Part shown: in pieces, positions 17,562 to 27,389 of the stretch | Numbering within the stretch: position 1 is the first letter of the stretch | How the letters are laid out: the number at the start of each line of letters is the position of its first letter | Source: Alphaproteobacteria bacterium | GTDB taxonomy: Bacteria; Pseudomonadota; Alphaproteobacteria; Paracaedibacterales; VGCI01 | DNA: 64,000 nucleotides | Reading direction: 5' to 3' | Assembly: GCA_016870095.1 (NCBI GenBank) | Contig: VGCI01000001.1 | Location: forward strand, 1 to 64,000 | Program-made: the position numbers and the translations under genes | Notes under the pieces: model-generated | Told to the model about the DNA's origin: nothing | Seen by the model: only the letters and a program-made list of their open reading frames with translations | Database searches by the model: none

Positions 17562-18291
17562 AATTATGATGGGCCTGTTGTTGTGCATAAGGTTGGTTCG
17601 CTATGAGTTGACCTTGGTGCAAATACAATTCTTCGTAAGGAAATTCTGCAACGAGTGACCGGCTATGGGTGGCCAGAAGAATTGTTGTTCCAATGCGGTT
17701 CAATTCTTGGAATAAATGAACAAGGCGCGTCGCTGCCTCATGATCTAAATGTCCTGTGGGTTCATCTGCAAGCAATATTAAAGGACGTGTAATCACGGCA
17801 CGGGCTATAGCTACGCGCTGTTTTTGACCATCAGAAAGAGTTGTGGGGTTGCTTTTTAACAAATTACCCAAACCTGCCCATTGGAGTAATTCAACAGCTT
17901 GTGTACGGGCTTGCGTTAGTCGAACACCTGTAATCGTGAGGGCAAGTGCAACATTATCAACAATGCTTAAATGGGGAAGAAGCTGACAATCTTGCAATAC
18001 AAGGCCAATTCGTTGCCGAAAAATAGGAATAGAAGCGGCGCCAATGCGACTAATGTCTTTACCAAAAACCTTTACGGTTCCTTGTGTTGGGAGAATGCCT
18101 CGATAGATAAGTTTTAAGAGAGATGTTTTCCCCGCCCCACTTACCCCTGTTAAGAAGTGAAAAGAACCTATTTTCAAGGAAAAACTTAAGTTTTGTAATA
18201 CCTGACACCCAGGATATTTAAGGCCCACTTGGTCAAAGCTTACAATTTCAATCAAGTCAGATCGAGGATTTGTCAAAACGGTCTTCTCCAT
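17554..18291 (-). CDS. ftsE: Cell division ATP-binding protein FtsE
   Basis: ABC ATPase of the FtsEX complex. Walker A GVSGAGKTS near residue 44, Q-loop VLQDCQLLPH, signature LSDGQKQRVAIARA (SDGQK in place of the commoner SGGEQ/SGGQQ), Walker B LLADEPTGHLD and the H-loop ATHSR are all present. 245 aa is slightly longer than E. coli FtsE. It is the first gene of a minus-strand operon with ftsX and the ydcF-like gene, reading away from tRNA-fMet. Confidence 0.93.
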   Translation of the reverse strand: MEKTVLTNPRSDLIEIVSFDQVGLKYPGCQVLQNLSFSLKIGSFHFLTGVSGAGKTSLLKLIYRGILPTQGTVKVFGKDISRIGAASIPIFRQRIGLVLQDCQLLPHLSIVDNVALALTITGVRLTQARTQAVELLQWAGLGNLLKSNPTTLSDGQKQRVAIARAVITRPLILLADEPTGHLDHEAATRLVHLFQELNRIGTTILLATHSRSLVAEFPYEELYLHQGQLIANQPYAQQQAHHNYA

Positions 18292-18442
18292 AATTTTGTT
18301 GACTTTGACATATTGTCTATAGCACGTCCAGGGGGCTGAGAAAAGAAATCAAGCGTGTTATTGATATTTCTCTTGCACAAAAGTTTAATTAAGAATAATA
18401 ATCTAACACTATATTTGAGATTTTCCTCAGATTATTTCTTAT

Positions 18443-18519
<77 letters not shown>

Positions 18520-18552
18520 ATCACCCCGTCATTTAATGTTTTTCAAAAAATC

Positions 18553-18774
18553 TTATGATGGGACAATATTAGAAAAATGTAGGTCTAGAACATTACCACG
18601 TTTCAAAACCTGCTTCCAAGCTTTCTTTGGGTCAGCCAAATATCCTTTTTCACCTTTTCCAGGACACACGTATGGACTTTTGGAGACTTGTTGTCGTTCC
18701 TTTAATATTTCAATGGCCGGAGACGTCAGGGGAAGCACATGAGACTCACCGTCTTTCGTTTCTTGGATATGCCA
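18553..18774 (-). pseudogene. Tyrosine recombinase (phage-type integrase) remnant
   Basis: A 74-codon open stretch on the minus strand retains a recognisable middle part of the integrase catalytic domain: W-x-IQETKDGESHVLPLTSPA, then EILKERQQVSKSPYVCPGKG and DPKKAWKQVLKRGN. It corresponds to the beta-sheet after the first catalytic Arg up to just before the HxLRH box, where the frame runs into DLHFSNIVPS and stops. In-frame stops bound both sides (TAA at 18775-18777), so neither the Arg nor the catalytic Tyr is present. It starts 34 bp past tRNA-fMet. Nothing else gene-like is seen in 18520-18886. Confidence 0.75.
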
Positions 18775-18886
18775 TTAAAAGAATTTTATTGCGTGAAAAA
18801 TTATGTTTCTCTTTAAAATAAAATTTGTCTAATTTCACGCATCAAGCTATAAAAAAAGTAATACGTCTGAGGATCGGGTTTAACAT

Positions 18887-19570
18887 ATGAAAACTATCGT
18901 CTTAATTTTTGCCCTCACTAGTTTGCCCATAATCATGGCTAATGCGGTGGATAAAATAAAAAGTGAAGAGGAAGCAAAACCGGACATCTCCAACCCAACC
19001 ACGATTCAATCTGAAAATACTAATCCTCATCATCTTAAAATCGAACCCTATACATTGCCGGATGATATCTTCACATTGCTTGCAAACAGATCTGATCTAA
19101 CAGCACTAGATGTTTATTTTACATTTTTTACAGATGAATTAGCGGGTTATTTGCCGAAGCTTTGCCCAGGAATTGTGGATATAAACCTTGATCACAGTGA
19201 AGTAACAGATAAAGGTGTTGGATTGTTAGCCCATGGTTTAAAAGGGTTGTTGAGGGTAAATTTAGACTTTAATGCCGTGACGGATGCGTCACTAGAATTT
19301 CTTGGAGAGAAGTGCCAAGGACTCACTTCCTTAAGTATAAAGGGAAATTTTCAAATAACTGACGATGGGGTCAAGTTGTTAATCAGTCGTTGCCCAGCCC
19401 TCACCAACCTTGATGTTAGTTTTACCAGTTGTACGGCTGCTTTGCTTGAATTCATGAGAGAGAAGAGGCCTAATCTTTCAATTGAAAGACAAACGAGACC
19501 GGCCCGATTAGTTCCTGCTCGAAAAAAATCATCGAATGTTAAAAAGCAAACGTCTAAAGCAAAAAAATAA
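18887..19570 (+). CDS. Secreted cysteine-containing LRR protein, 227 aa
   Basis: A signal peptide at residues 1-20 (cleavage after MANA) is followed by about 50 polar residues. Then come four to five leucine-rich repeats at about residues 65-205 of the cysteine-containing, AMN1/F-box type: CPGIVDINLDHSEVTDKGV, CQGLTSLSIKGNFQITDDGV, CPALTNLDVSFTSCTAAL. The tail is strongly basic (KKSSNVKKQTSKAKK). This repeat class is common in eukaryotic F-box proteins and in effectors of intracellular bacteria. There is no F-box or other catalytic module here. It lies next to the integrase remnant and leads the LRR cluster. Likely an exported protein-binding scaffold; the target is unknown. Confidence 0.75.
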   Translation: MKTIVLIFALTSLPIIMANAVDKIKSEEEAKPDISNPTTIQSENTNPHHLKIEPYTLPDDIFTLLANRSDLTALDVYFTFFTDELAGYLPKLCPGIVDINLDHSEVTDKGVGLLAHGLKGLLRVNLDFNAVTDASLEFLGEKCQGLTSLSIKGNFQITDDGVKLLISRCPALTNLDVSFTSCTAALLEFMREKRPNLSIERQTRPARLVPARKKSSNVKKQTSKAKK

Positions 19571-19663
19571 AGCAATAGAGAAGCTGCAGACACAGTTCTA
19601 TGAAAGGGGGTGTGCTCTTCCACTAAAGACGCGAAAGAACTTCCCAAAACCTTAAAAATATAT

Positions 19664-21454
19664 CTAACTCTTTAAGAGTCCCGTACGTACGTTGTCTCCT
19701 AATTCTGCATTCACGTGGCTTGTATGGACAAAATTAAGACCTTCAACAATTCTTCTAAAGTCCTCGGTTCTATCTAGAATATCCAGTGTATTTTCCTTGT
19801 AGTGGTGTGAGTCAAGAAACCACAATACTCTTCGTTTGCCAAGAGGCCCGCCACTGGCAAACCAGTTGGTAATATGATCATATTCGCCACCTATAAATTG
19901 AGCGACGGGAGGATATATAGCGGCAATCATAAAGGGAAGGATTAAACCTTCTTGGGTAACAGGATTCGCGATTCCAACTTCGGCTCCTAAGATCCCTTTT
20001 TCTAAATAATCTTTAAATGGAACGAGGAAATATACCACAACAGCTCCTCTGGCTAATAAGGGGGGAATTCGGCTGAATACTTTACCGGCAATGGATTTAG
20101 GCCCCCAAGTTTTTTGAGGTTTCCATAAATGGAGCGTATCATTTATTTCCCTTTTTAAGCTGGAACTTTCCTTTGCGGCGGCTAGCACATGAAAGAGGCC
20201 CGTTAATACAGCGGTAGTTGCCCCTAATCCCATATTGATTTTATCATCCCCTCCACAAACTGCAGCAAATTTATGCATAAGACCATAGGTAAGAATTATT
20301 CTTGCTGGGAATGCTGTTGCCTGCATGACAGGGCATAATACACTAGCTAAATTTGAATTAAAACGATTCCATCTTTCAAGATATGAAATGCTATCTTTTA
20401 AAATTATTTCCTGCATAGTGCCCAATATAACTTCGTAACGGCGCTTAACCCTCTGGGGATCAGCTATGGGGCTCCAGTCAGATTGAGCACCCTGTACTAC
20501 TTTCCTATCATCATTGTCATCATTATGTTCGTTTCCCTCATTTTCATCGGAAAGAACACCAAAATTTCCTCCGAGAGCTCTGACTCTAGAGGTAAGACCT
20601 TTTTCCTTAATAACATCTTCAACTGCTGAAAGTTTCCCGAGGCAATTTTCTCTCGAATTTCTATCCGCTTTATTCCAAAAGAAGTGCATTATGCCTTCAT
20701 TGGGGTTGTTATTTGGACTCACAAAAAGCGCCCACACGGCAGGAAGAATGAGTGTTCCCAAAACGGCTCCCCAAATAACAGGATCCCCCCAACCCTGTAC
20801 ACGGGATTCAATGTTCATAATGAGTGCAAAATTAAGGGCTGACCAAAATAGCATTTGCACGAATTGTGTCGGGTAACTATATGTCCAAGCTTCTATTTTT
20901 GATAATTGACGTTTATTAACAATTTTGAGAGCTTCGAGCACTTCAGGCGCCGGCGTTTTAAGTCTACGCAAAACGGCTTTATAGGTCGCCTCCCCGCCAA
21001 TGATAAGAGGGGTTAAAGCCATCAAGGCGACAACAGCATTTGTGCCTTCACTATCCGGGGGTAACACTTCAGAAGTTAAGCCCAGTTTGCCCAGTCCAAT
21101 CATCCCCATGGGTACAAGGGCTTGAAAGCTTAGCACGGAAGCAAAGGCAGCTATAACGCCCCCGCAAACTCTTCTAACAGGGGGGGGAAGATAAAGACGA
21201 GAAGTTGATGAAAATGCTGTTTCAAGCAAATCTAGGTTAAGTCCATTTAATGAATTCGCTACTTGAGAAACATTTGATTCTAAGGGTACTCTTTCAAGAG
21301 AATTTTGAGGGGGCGTAAGTTTTGCCCGAAGGGTATCACTTGAATAAAGACTTGGAATTTCTTTAGTTTGCTCAGCACTTATAGGTTTATGAAAAGTATA
21401 GAAAACCGCGAAGACATAAATGAAGTAACGAACGAAGTGTTTATTCCCAAACAT
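19664..21454 (-). CDS. Large multi-pass membrane protein of unknown function, 596 aa
   Basis: An N-terminal signal or first membrane helix (residues 8-26, ending ISAE) is followed by several hydrophobic segments, around residues 95-120, 140-160, 205-225, 230-250, 380-410, 415-430, 465-490 and 510-525. An acidic, Asn/Asp-rich loop (ENEGNEHNDDNDDR) lies near residue 305. I recognise no transporter or enzyme signature. It sits between two LRR genes and converges with the 18887-19570 gene. It may belong to the same species-specific set; its partner and function are unknown. Confidence 0.6.
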   Translation of the reverse strand: MFGNKHFVRYFIYVFAVFYTFHKPISAEQTKEIPSLYSSDTLRAKLTPPQNSLERVPLESNVSQVANSLNGLNLDLLETAFSSTSRLYLPPPVRRVCGGVIAAFASVLSFQALVPMGMIGLGKLGLTSEVLPPDSEGTNAVVALMALTPLIIGGEATYKAVLRRLKTPAPEVLEALKIVNKRQLSKIEAWTYSYPTQFVQMLFWSALNFALIMNIESRVQGWGDPVIWGAVLGTLILPAVWALFVSPNNNPNEGIMHFFWNKADRNSRENCLGKLSAVEDVIKEKGLTSRVRALGGNFGVLSDENEGNEHNDDNDDRKVVQGAQSDWSPIADPQRVKRRYEVILGTMQEIILKDSISYLERWNRFNSNLASVLCPVMQATAFPARIILTYGLMHKFAAVCGGDDKINMGLGATTAVLTGLFHVLAAAKESSSLKREINDTLHLWKPQKTWGPKSIAGKVFSRIPPLLARGAVVVYFLVPFKDYLEKGILGAEVGIANPVTQEGLILPFMIAAIYPPVAQFIGGEYDHITNWFASGGPLGKRRVLWFLDSHHYKENTLDILDRTEDFRRIVEGLNFVHTSHVNAELGDNVRTGLLKS

Positions 21455-21621
21455 AGATTTGTTCCCTTATTATTTTTAACAAATATTATTTCTTTTCAAA
21501 ATTATATTATCTGAAAAGGACTTATGGTTATTTATAATTTTTAAACATTTCACTCAATAAGAGCAAGAAATTTTAATCAAATTTCTATTAAATATTAGAT
21601 AGTCATACTTGCTTCAGTCCT

Positions 21622-24600
21622 TTACTGTGGTGCATTTACAATACGTTGCGGCGTATAAAAGCGCGTATCAGTATTTTTAAATTTTTCAAGTAAAGGTGCC
21701 GGAATATCATTATCTCGGATGTCAACACTAATAAGATTGGGGAAACTATTTTTCCCAAGTGAGGGAACTTCCGTCAATAAATTATCTGCAAGATTAAGGT
21801 CGGTAAGATAAATAAGATCCCTTAAAAGTTCTAATGTTGATCCTCTACTTGTTAATTTATTTTTTGAAATGTTTAACGTGGTGAGTTTTGGAAATCTCTT
21901 ATGTTGCTCTGCTGTTACCAGACTCGCTAAAGAGTCAATATGATTGGAACTCACATCGAGCACGAGCAAACCAACCATTCGTGGAAAATCAGTAAAATTT
22001 GTTAATGCAGCACCAGATAAGTAAAGATGTGTCAGATTGGTAAAAATGTGGAGACGATTTAAAAAATTAGCGTTTGGGCATACACCCGCAATCTTGAGTT
22101 CAAGCAGATCCGTGGCTTCAAATGAAATAGGAGATGTCAAAGTCATGGCGTCTCTAACTGTGCCGCTGGGGAGCCCATGAAGATAGGCAAAAAGAAGCTT
22201 TTGAGAAGAAATTTGGGGGTCATAAGGTTGACTCAAAAGAGGAATAAGTTTTCTAAGGTTTTGGATACGTGGTTTAAATTCACCTTCAGCTTGAGTCAAA
22301 GCGGTAAAGAAAAAAGGATCTCTGGCAATATATTCAATTGTATAGATGACTTCTTCCAGAGTTTCTTGAGTTGTATGTTGATCAATAACAACCTCTACTA
22401 AAAATTTTAATTGATCGAGAAGAGCCATATCTTTATGTTTCTGATCTCTTTCCGCATTTTTCTCCGTATTTGTACTTTTTAAAGAAGTAAGTTTGTCGAT
22501 TGACTGGGTACAAAGAGTTTGTATTAATCGTTGAAATTCAAGTATTGCCATGGACGGCACCCCTGTATTGCATAACTCTAAAGTATGAAGTTTTGGCAAG
22601 CCAACAGCCGGGGCAGGATTATGAAAAGGTTCGTTCTCAATACGTAAGGTTGTCAAGTGAGGTAATGCTCTTAATCCAGATAAAAGAGGACTTAAAGATC
22701 TTAAGTTGTTATCTTTAAGGGTGAGCACTTGGGTCTTAGGGTAGAGTATGACGAGTTCTCTTAAAATGTCCGTCCCACGAGTTCCCGATATGGTGAGAGA
22801 TTCTACGATGCCACTTACTTGCTGTGTCAGTCTCACCTGAAAACCCATTCTCAAAGAGGCGGCAAGTTCTACTAAGGCAATAGGGGCCGTCCTGGCAAGT
22901 CCCCTAATAATTGTAGGTTTGGTCCAATGGGGAAATCTATTATTCTCAAAGTCGATATTAAACTTTGAAGCTACTTCTAAAACTTCCTGCAACAATTGGG
23001 GTTCAAGTTCTTCGGGAACAACTTCTTTCAACCATTCTGTTGCCGCTTGGTCAATAGAGACAGGAGCATCCGCAGTTTGTTCGTGTAACCTATCCCATTC
23101 ATTTAGAAGGGAGGCCATGTTTGTACCCACTTTAGATGTTTCTTCATTCATCCAATCAAAATTGCTTGTACTTTCTTCCATTGTTTTCGTTGGAATTGAA
23201 TTTAGAGTCGGATTATCAATAGTTTCTATGAAAAATTGAAGTTCAGGGTATAAAGTTGAAAGAATTTGTCTGAACGTTATGGATAAATCTCTATTTAATA
23301 ATTCTTGTAATTTAGCCGAACGCTCTATAAGTACCCCCATAAACCAAGGTTCAAATTCAGTAGTTGGAGACTGTTCTTTTAATCCTTTTAACCATTGCAA
23401 AGAGAGCAGCGGCATATAGATACTTAAAATAGATTTACGAAGTTTACAGGGTAAAAAAGTGGGTCGTGCGAGTAAGGGAGCCCACTTCTCACTATATGTT
23501 GCTAATGTATGGGAACCGGTTGTGTGGTTAAGCTTAAAAATACCTCTATTTCTATTTGGACCCAATACAAGTCCAATGGATCCAGGATCTTGCAAAATAT
23601 TATCAGAGTAGGAAAGGCTACTTGCAGAGGGAAGAAGTAAAAGATCACCAATTGCGGCAACAATCATTTCCCATTTTGGATTGATTTCACTTCCAAATAA
23701 TAACTGTCGCAAAAGAAAACCGGGAGCATGCCTTTGTCGTTGACTAGGCGTCAAGGCACGCTCAATTATTTGTGCACCCACACGCGATGTACAAGTTTTC
23801 TGAGTCTCAAATTTAACTAATTGTTCTCGCTCTAAAGCTCTTTTTTCATCTGCCGGCGTTAGTCCACGCATCCTAAAAAAGTAGAGTACGTTCGTCGGTG
23901 GCGCGACAAATACACTTCTGACGTCAAATAATAAGCTACTCCAACTTACGTGAAGTTTTAAAGGTCTTGGTACCTCAGCAACAAGATTTTGAGAAGGGAT
24001 TAGGAGTGGAGAAGCCATATTGAGAAATGGATTGATTACGGCCAATGCTAAATTGGGATAGACTAAAGATAATTCAGTACATTCAGCTAAATCTCGGACC
24101 ATATCTGCTAGCAAATGATCGGGTAAAGCAACAGCCACATTGCTTGCAACATTACTCGAACTTGAGCTCGCCGCTCCTGCAGATCCTCCTAAAACCGGCA
24201 CCGTTTCATAGGCTTTCAGAGCTATTCTAATATCAAATGCACCTCTTTCCCGAGCTATATTATAATAATTAATAAAAAACTGAAACACACTTCCAGGAAT
24301 TTTTTTAAAATCTGAAAGGGGCTTAACGTTATCAAAAAAATTTTCTAAGGGATGTTTCTTAAAATCAGTACTGGCAATATTATTAATAAAATCAATTTCA
24401 GCAATAACGTTACCATGCTCCCTCATTTTTTCTTCAATTTCCTTAAGAGCGTTTGAATTTCGCCCTGCAAGGGCTGCTATTTCTGAAGTTTCTTTTTGAT
24501 TAGCTTCTGCTTGTCGCAAAGTCTCAATTGTCCGATTATTTCCCTCAACAATTTTTCTTAAATCAGTTATTTCAGTCCATAAAACACTTCTTCTCTTAGA

Positions 24601-27045
24601 TTTTTCTGGTTTCTTTTTTGTTAAATCTTTTCTTTGTGCGATATATTTTATTGCGTGGGCCTTAAATAGATCAGCATACCCTCTATAAGATTCTACATCC
24701 TCTAAATTCATATCATTTGGTTGCGGATCAGTTGATCCCTTAATTCTAGCTTCAAGAGTGGAAAGTATTATGGGAACAATTGTTTCAAAAAACATTGGAA
24801 CAATGTCTGTATCTTTTTGTGTTTTCTTCAAATGCTGCTCGTGAAATTCAAATTCAGAAGGCCACACGCTCTTTAGTACAGCTGTATAAGTAATGTCTTC
24901 TGGGGCTAAAGCTGATCGAAGGGCATAAAAATTATTAATTATCATTTGAATGGCTTGTTTGCGTCCACCAATCAGGAGACCGAGGGCGCGGGCTTCGTTA
25001 AGTTCTTTTTTGGGTTGTTCTCCATTAACAGTAGGATTGAGATTATTTTGTTCTATAAGGGTATCATAATATCCTTGAAGCGTTGTAAGTTCTGATAGGA
25101 CACCTGCTAAAACAAGATATATGTCACTAGACACAAAAATTTCTTTAATCTGTGGGGGTATAAGAGTGTTCCTAAAAGGAAGAAGATATAAAATATTGCT
25201 GGGATGTTGAGCGGGTTGACCATTTTCCTCAGTCAAGGAAGGAATTGGAAATAGGGGGTTGAATCCGACATTTTTTAACCGTCTTGATTTTCCATTTTGA
25301 ACGAGCTCAAAGTTGTCGAGTGGCGTATGATTTCTGGTTAATAGGCTAAAAAGAAAATGCACCCCTAAGGATTTCTCATCAAGAAGTTCCGCAAGACTGA
25401 CTTGACCTGTGGCCACGGTATTTAATACACCTCTTAAAGATTGTCCCGTTAGTTTTCGTTGTGCCGTCACGAAATACGTATTTTTTGCCATTTTCCAGTT
25501 TTTCGAATCGCTCAAAAAGTTGTCTGTAAAATTATTAGGCGTTAGGTTTTGGGTATTTAAGGGTCTTAAACAATCTACTTGACTGCAAGTGAAAAAAACA
25601 AGTGGTTCTGTGGGTATCCCGAGCAGACTTTCAAGCCAATAGCGGGTGAAGTGTTCCCCAATATGGGAAAGTGAGGAGGGAAGACTTCTTCTAAATACAA
25701 ATTTCCCAAATTCGGTTTCTACGCCTTGTGAAGTTTCTCTATTTCCGTCAACCAAATCCGCACACAAAGTGCCTCTCACCGCTAAACTACATATTTTTCT
25801 GGCGAATGATTGTGTTAATCTCTCGCCCGTCTGGCCAGGTATTGTCAATACAGCTGTTGGGTTAGCGTCATCTTGGCTTCCTACCATGTATACTTTTTTA
25901 GAAGCTGCGTAAAATGCTAAAGCTTTTTTTAAGTTGCTTATTATAAAAGGTACATTTAACCACGGAGAAATTTCTTTACGAAATCTTTCCCTGTTTTCGT
26001 CCCACTGCGGAGGGGGGGCAAATTCTCTAGCCAGGTCATTTGCCAAACTTTCTTTAAGATTAGGTGTTTCTTGAGTAACAGCTGGCTTTGGTGAGGTTAG
26101 TAATTTTTGCAAAGGTTTGGGTAGGTATGAATTTGATGCTGAAGAGGGAAGAATAGGCTCGGCCGATTGTAGGGGCATTTCAATAGTAAATTCTTCATCT
26201 ACATTTACGTGCTTAAGAAAATCAGCTATCGGGTTGTGCGTATCATTTGTGAAAGATTCTGAAGCAATAATCTCATAGTCTGGTATATCAGCAATAGGCA
26301 ACGTTCTTTGAAGTATTGCCCACAATATCGCGGCTTTCTGATCATAAAATATATATAAGGAATCTACTATTTCTTTTAAAATAATTTGTAGTTTTTTGCG
26401 AGCGGCCAAATCCGTTTTAGAGGGGGTATCAATTTTAATATTATTATAAACTTTTAATGCTTTCTCAGTTTCTTGGCGAAAATTTTTAATGTGGCGATAC
26501 AGTGTTTTAAGATCACTTCCCTTTAATTTGCCGTTCCGAATCTTAATAGATAATTCCCGGGCGAGATCTTCGTGTTTTTGCCAGACCGTTTGCTTTAAGG
26601 CAAGATTTAGGGTTTCCGTGCAAGTGGTGATTGTCTCAGCAAACGCGATAAATTGCGAAAGATTATCGATGACACCATCTAAATTTTTTAGATTTTCCAT
26701 AGGGTCAGAAGTAGAAGATGTCGACATCGAGCGTGAAGCAATCAGAGATAAATGTTGTTCACTCGTAACTAGAATTTCTGGTTGACTAAAGGTTTTTAAT
26801 AAGACATCTAGCTCATTACGAAATGAAGATGGTAGTGAAAGTCGAGAACATTGTGCTGCAATTTTTCCTTTCGTCGAATTTAGAACGTCATCTTGAGTAA
26901 AAAGCTCAGCTTTAACGTCACTTTCAAGTGTGGCTAAACGCTCTTTTCCGCTTGCTAAACGTTCCTGGTATTTTTGGAGAGTAATATCTTCCGCGAGTGA
27001 GAGCGAAGGAGTAAGAAAAAACAGTAAAAACGGGAAATATTTCAT
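21622..27045 (-). CDS. Giant secreted LRR protein with kinase-like segments, 1807 aa
   Basis: A signal peptide (residues 1-18, SLSLAED) leads into a helical region (about 20-250), then a large central body. LRRs occur in two blocks: about 1415-1500 (VESLTISG, TQVLTLKDNNLRSLSPL, HLTTLRIENEPF) and about 1640-1800 (LTHLYLSGAAL, LLVLDVSSNHIDSL, LTTLNISKNKLTSRG, LTDLNLADNLLTEVP). Residues about 560-600 (LFSLLTRNHTPLDNFEL, then LKNVGFN) and about 1130-1170 (GDLLLLPSASSLSYSDNILQ) resemble catalytic-loop/metal-loop pairs of kinase-like folds. The first lacks the usual catalytic Asp, and both look degraded. A Ser-rich linker lies near residue 980. This is a plausible host-directed effector; the kinase comparison is tentative. 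Confidence 0.6.
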   Translation of the reverse strand: MKYFPFLLFFLTPSLSLAEDITLQKYQERLASGKERLATLESDVKAELFTQDDVLNSTKGKIAAQCSRLSLPSSFRNELDVLLKTFSQPEILVTSEQHLSLIASRSMSTSSTSDPMENLKNLDGVIDNLSQFIAFAETITTCTETLNLALKQTVWQKHEDLARELSIKIRNGKLKGSDLKTLYRHIKNFRQETEKALKVYNNIKIDTPSKTDLAARKKLQIILKEIVDSLYIFYDQKAAILWAILQRTLPIADIPDYEIIASESFTNDTHNPIADFLKHVNVDEEFTIEMPLQSAEPILPSSASNSYLPKPLQKLLTSPKPAVTQETPNLKESLANDLAREFAPPPQWDENRERFRKEISPWLNVPFIISNLKKALAFYAASKKVYMVGSQDDANPTAVLTIPGQTGERLTQSFARKICSLAVRGTLCADLVDGNRETSQGVETEFGKFVFRRSLPSSLSHIGEHFTRYWLESLLGIPTEPLVFFTCSQVDCLRPLNTQNLTPNNFTDNFLSDSKNWKMAKNTYFVTAQRKLTGQSLRGVLNTVATGQVSLAELLDEKSLGVHFLFSLLTRNHTPLDNFELVQNGKSRRLKNVGFNPLFPIPSLTEENGQPAQHPSNILYLLPFRNTLIPPQIKEIFVSSDIYLVLAGVLSELTTLQGYYDTLIEQNNLNPTVNGEQPKKELNEARALGLLIGGRKQAIQMIINNFYALRSALAPEDITYTAVLKSVWPSEFEFHEQHLKKTQKDTDIVPMFFETIVPIILSTLEARIKGSTDPQPNDMNLEDVESYRGYADLFKAHAIKYIAQRKDLTKKKPEKSKRRSVLWTEITDLRKIVEGNNRTIETLRQAEANQKETSEIAALAGRNSNALKEIEEKMREHGNVIAEIDFINNIASTDFKKHPLENFFDNVKPLSDFKKIPGSVFQFFINYYNIARERGAFDIRIALKAYETVPVLGGSAGAASSSSSNVASNVAVALPDHLLADMVRDLAECTELSLVYPNLALAVINPFLNMASPLLIPSQNLVAEVPRPLKLHVSWSSLLFDVRSVFVAPPTNVLYFFRMRGLTPADEKRALEREQLVKFETQKTCTSRVGAQIIERALTPSQRQRHAPGFLLRQLLFGSEINPKWEMIVAAIGDLLLLPSASSLSYSDNILQDPGSIGLVLGPNRNRGIFKLNHTTGSHTLATYSEKWAPLLARPTFLPCKLRKSILSIYMPLLSLQWLKGLKEQSPTTEFEPWFMGVLIERSAKLQELLNRDLSITFRQILSTLYPELQFFIETIDNPTLNSIPTKTMEESTSNFDWMNEETSKVGTNMASLLNEWDRLHEQTADAPVSIDQAATEWLKEVVPEELEPQLLQEVLEVASKFNIDFENNRFPHWTKPTIIRGLARTAPIALVELAASLRMGFQVRLTQQVSGIVESLTISGTRGTDILRELVILYPKTQVLTLKDNNLRSLSPLLSGLRALPHLTTLRIENEPFHNPAPAVGLPKLHTLELCNTGVPSMAILEFQRLIQTLCTQSIDKLTSLKSTNTEKNAERDQKHKDMALLDQLKFLVEVVIDQHTTQETLEEVIYTIEYIARDPFFFTALTQAEGEFKPRIQNLRKLIPLLSQPYDPQISSQKLLFAYLHGLPSGTVRDAMTLTSPISFEATDLLELKIAGVCPNANFLNRLHIFTNLTHLYLSGAALTNFTDFPRMVGLLVLDVSSNHIDSLASLVTAEQHKRFPKLTTLNISKNKLTSRGSTLELLRDLIYLTDLNLADNLLTEVPSLGKNSFPNLISVDIRDNDIPAPLLEKFKNTDTRFYTPQRIVNAPQ

Positions 27046-27389
27046 TTACATCAAAATCCAGATTTGGCCAGGTCACCAGTAAAATTAATATAAAATTTAT
27101 CTTATACCTTTTACAAGTTTTAGGTAAACAACAAATTTGAGCCTGCTTCGTTTAAGAAAATGTTTAGTGGCAGTATCTGAAGCATATCAATTCCTGGGTT
27201 TTTAAAGCAGGGTGGCAAAATGTCCGTATCTTTTGGGGACATATTTCGAGCGTTGGTGACAAAGATATTCAGTTCTGTGAAGTTCTGAAACATTATGGTT
27301 TTGAAGAATATCTGCTATTGACAGAAAATTGAGACCTTTATATCTTTAGGATAAATTATTTAAAATAATAGATAAAGGTAAAGTATCTC
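27046..27389. other. Divergent promoter region between two LRR genes
   Basis: 344 bp without a gene. It separates the minus-strand 1807-aa gene from the plus-strand 1020-aa gene and must hold promoters for both. The plus-strand promoter is at 27318-27346. I see no repeat, tRNA or residual coding frame. A short GTCC/GGAC inverted pair surrounds 27218-27241. Confidence 0.5.
27318..27346 (+). promoter_or_regulatory. Sigma-70 promoter of the 1020-aa LRR gene
   Basis: TTGACA (27318-27323), 17-bp spacer, TATCTT (27341-27346); the -35 is a perfect consensus. It lies 44 bp before the ATG at 27390, and aaggtaaag lies in the leader as a ribosome site. Confidence 0.65.
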
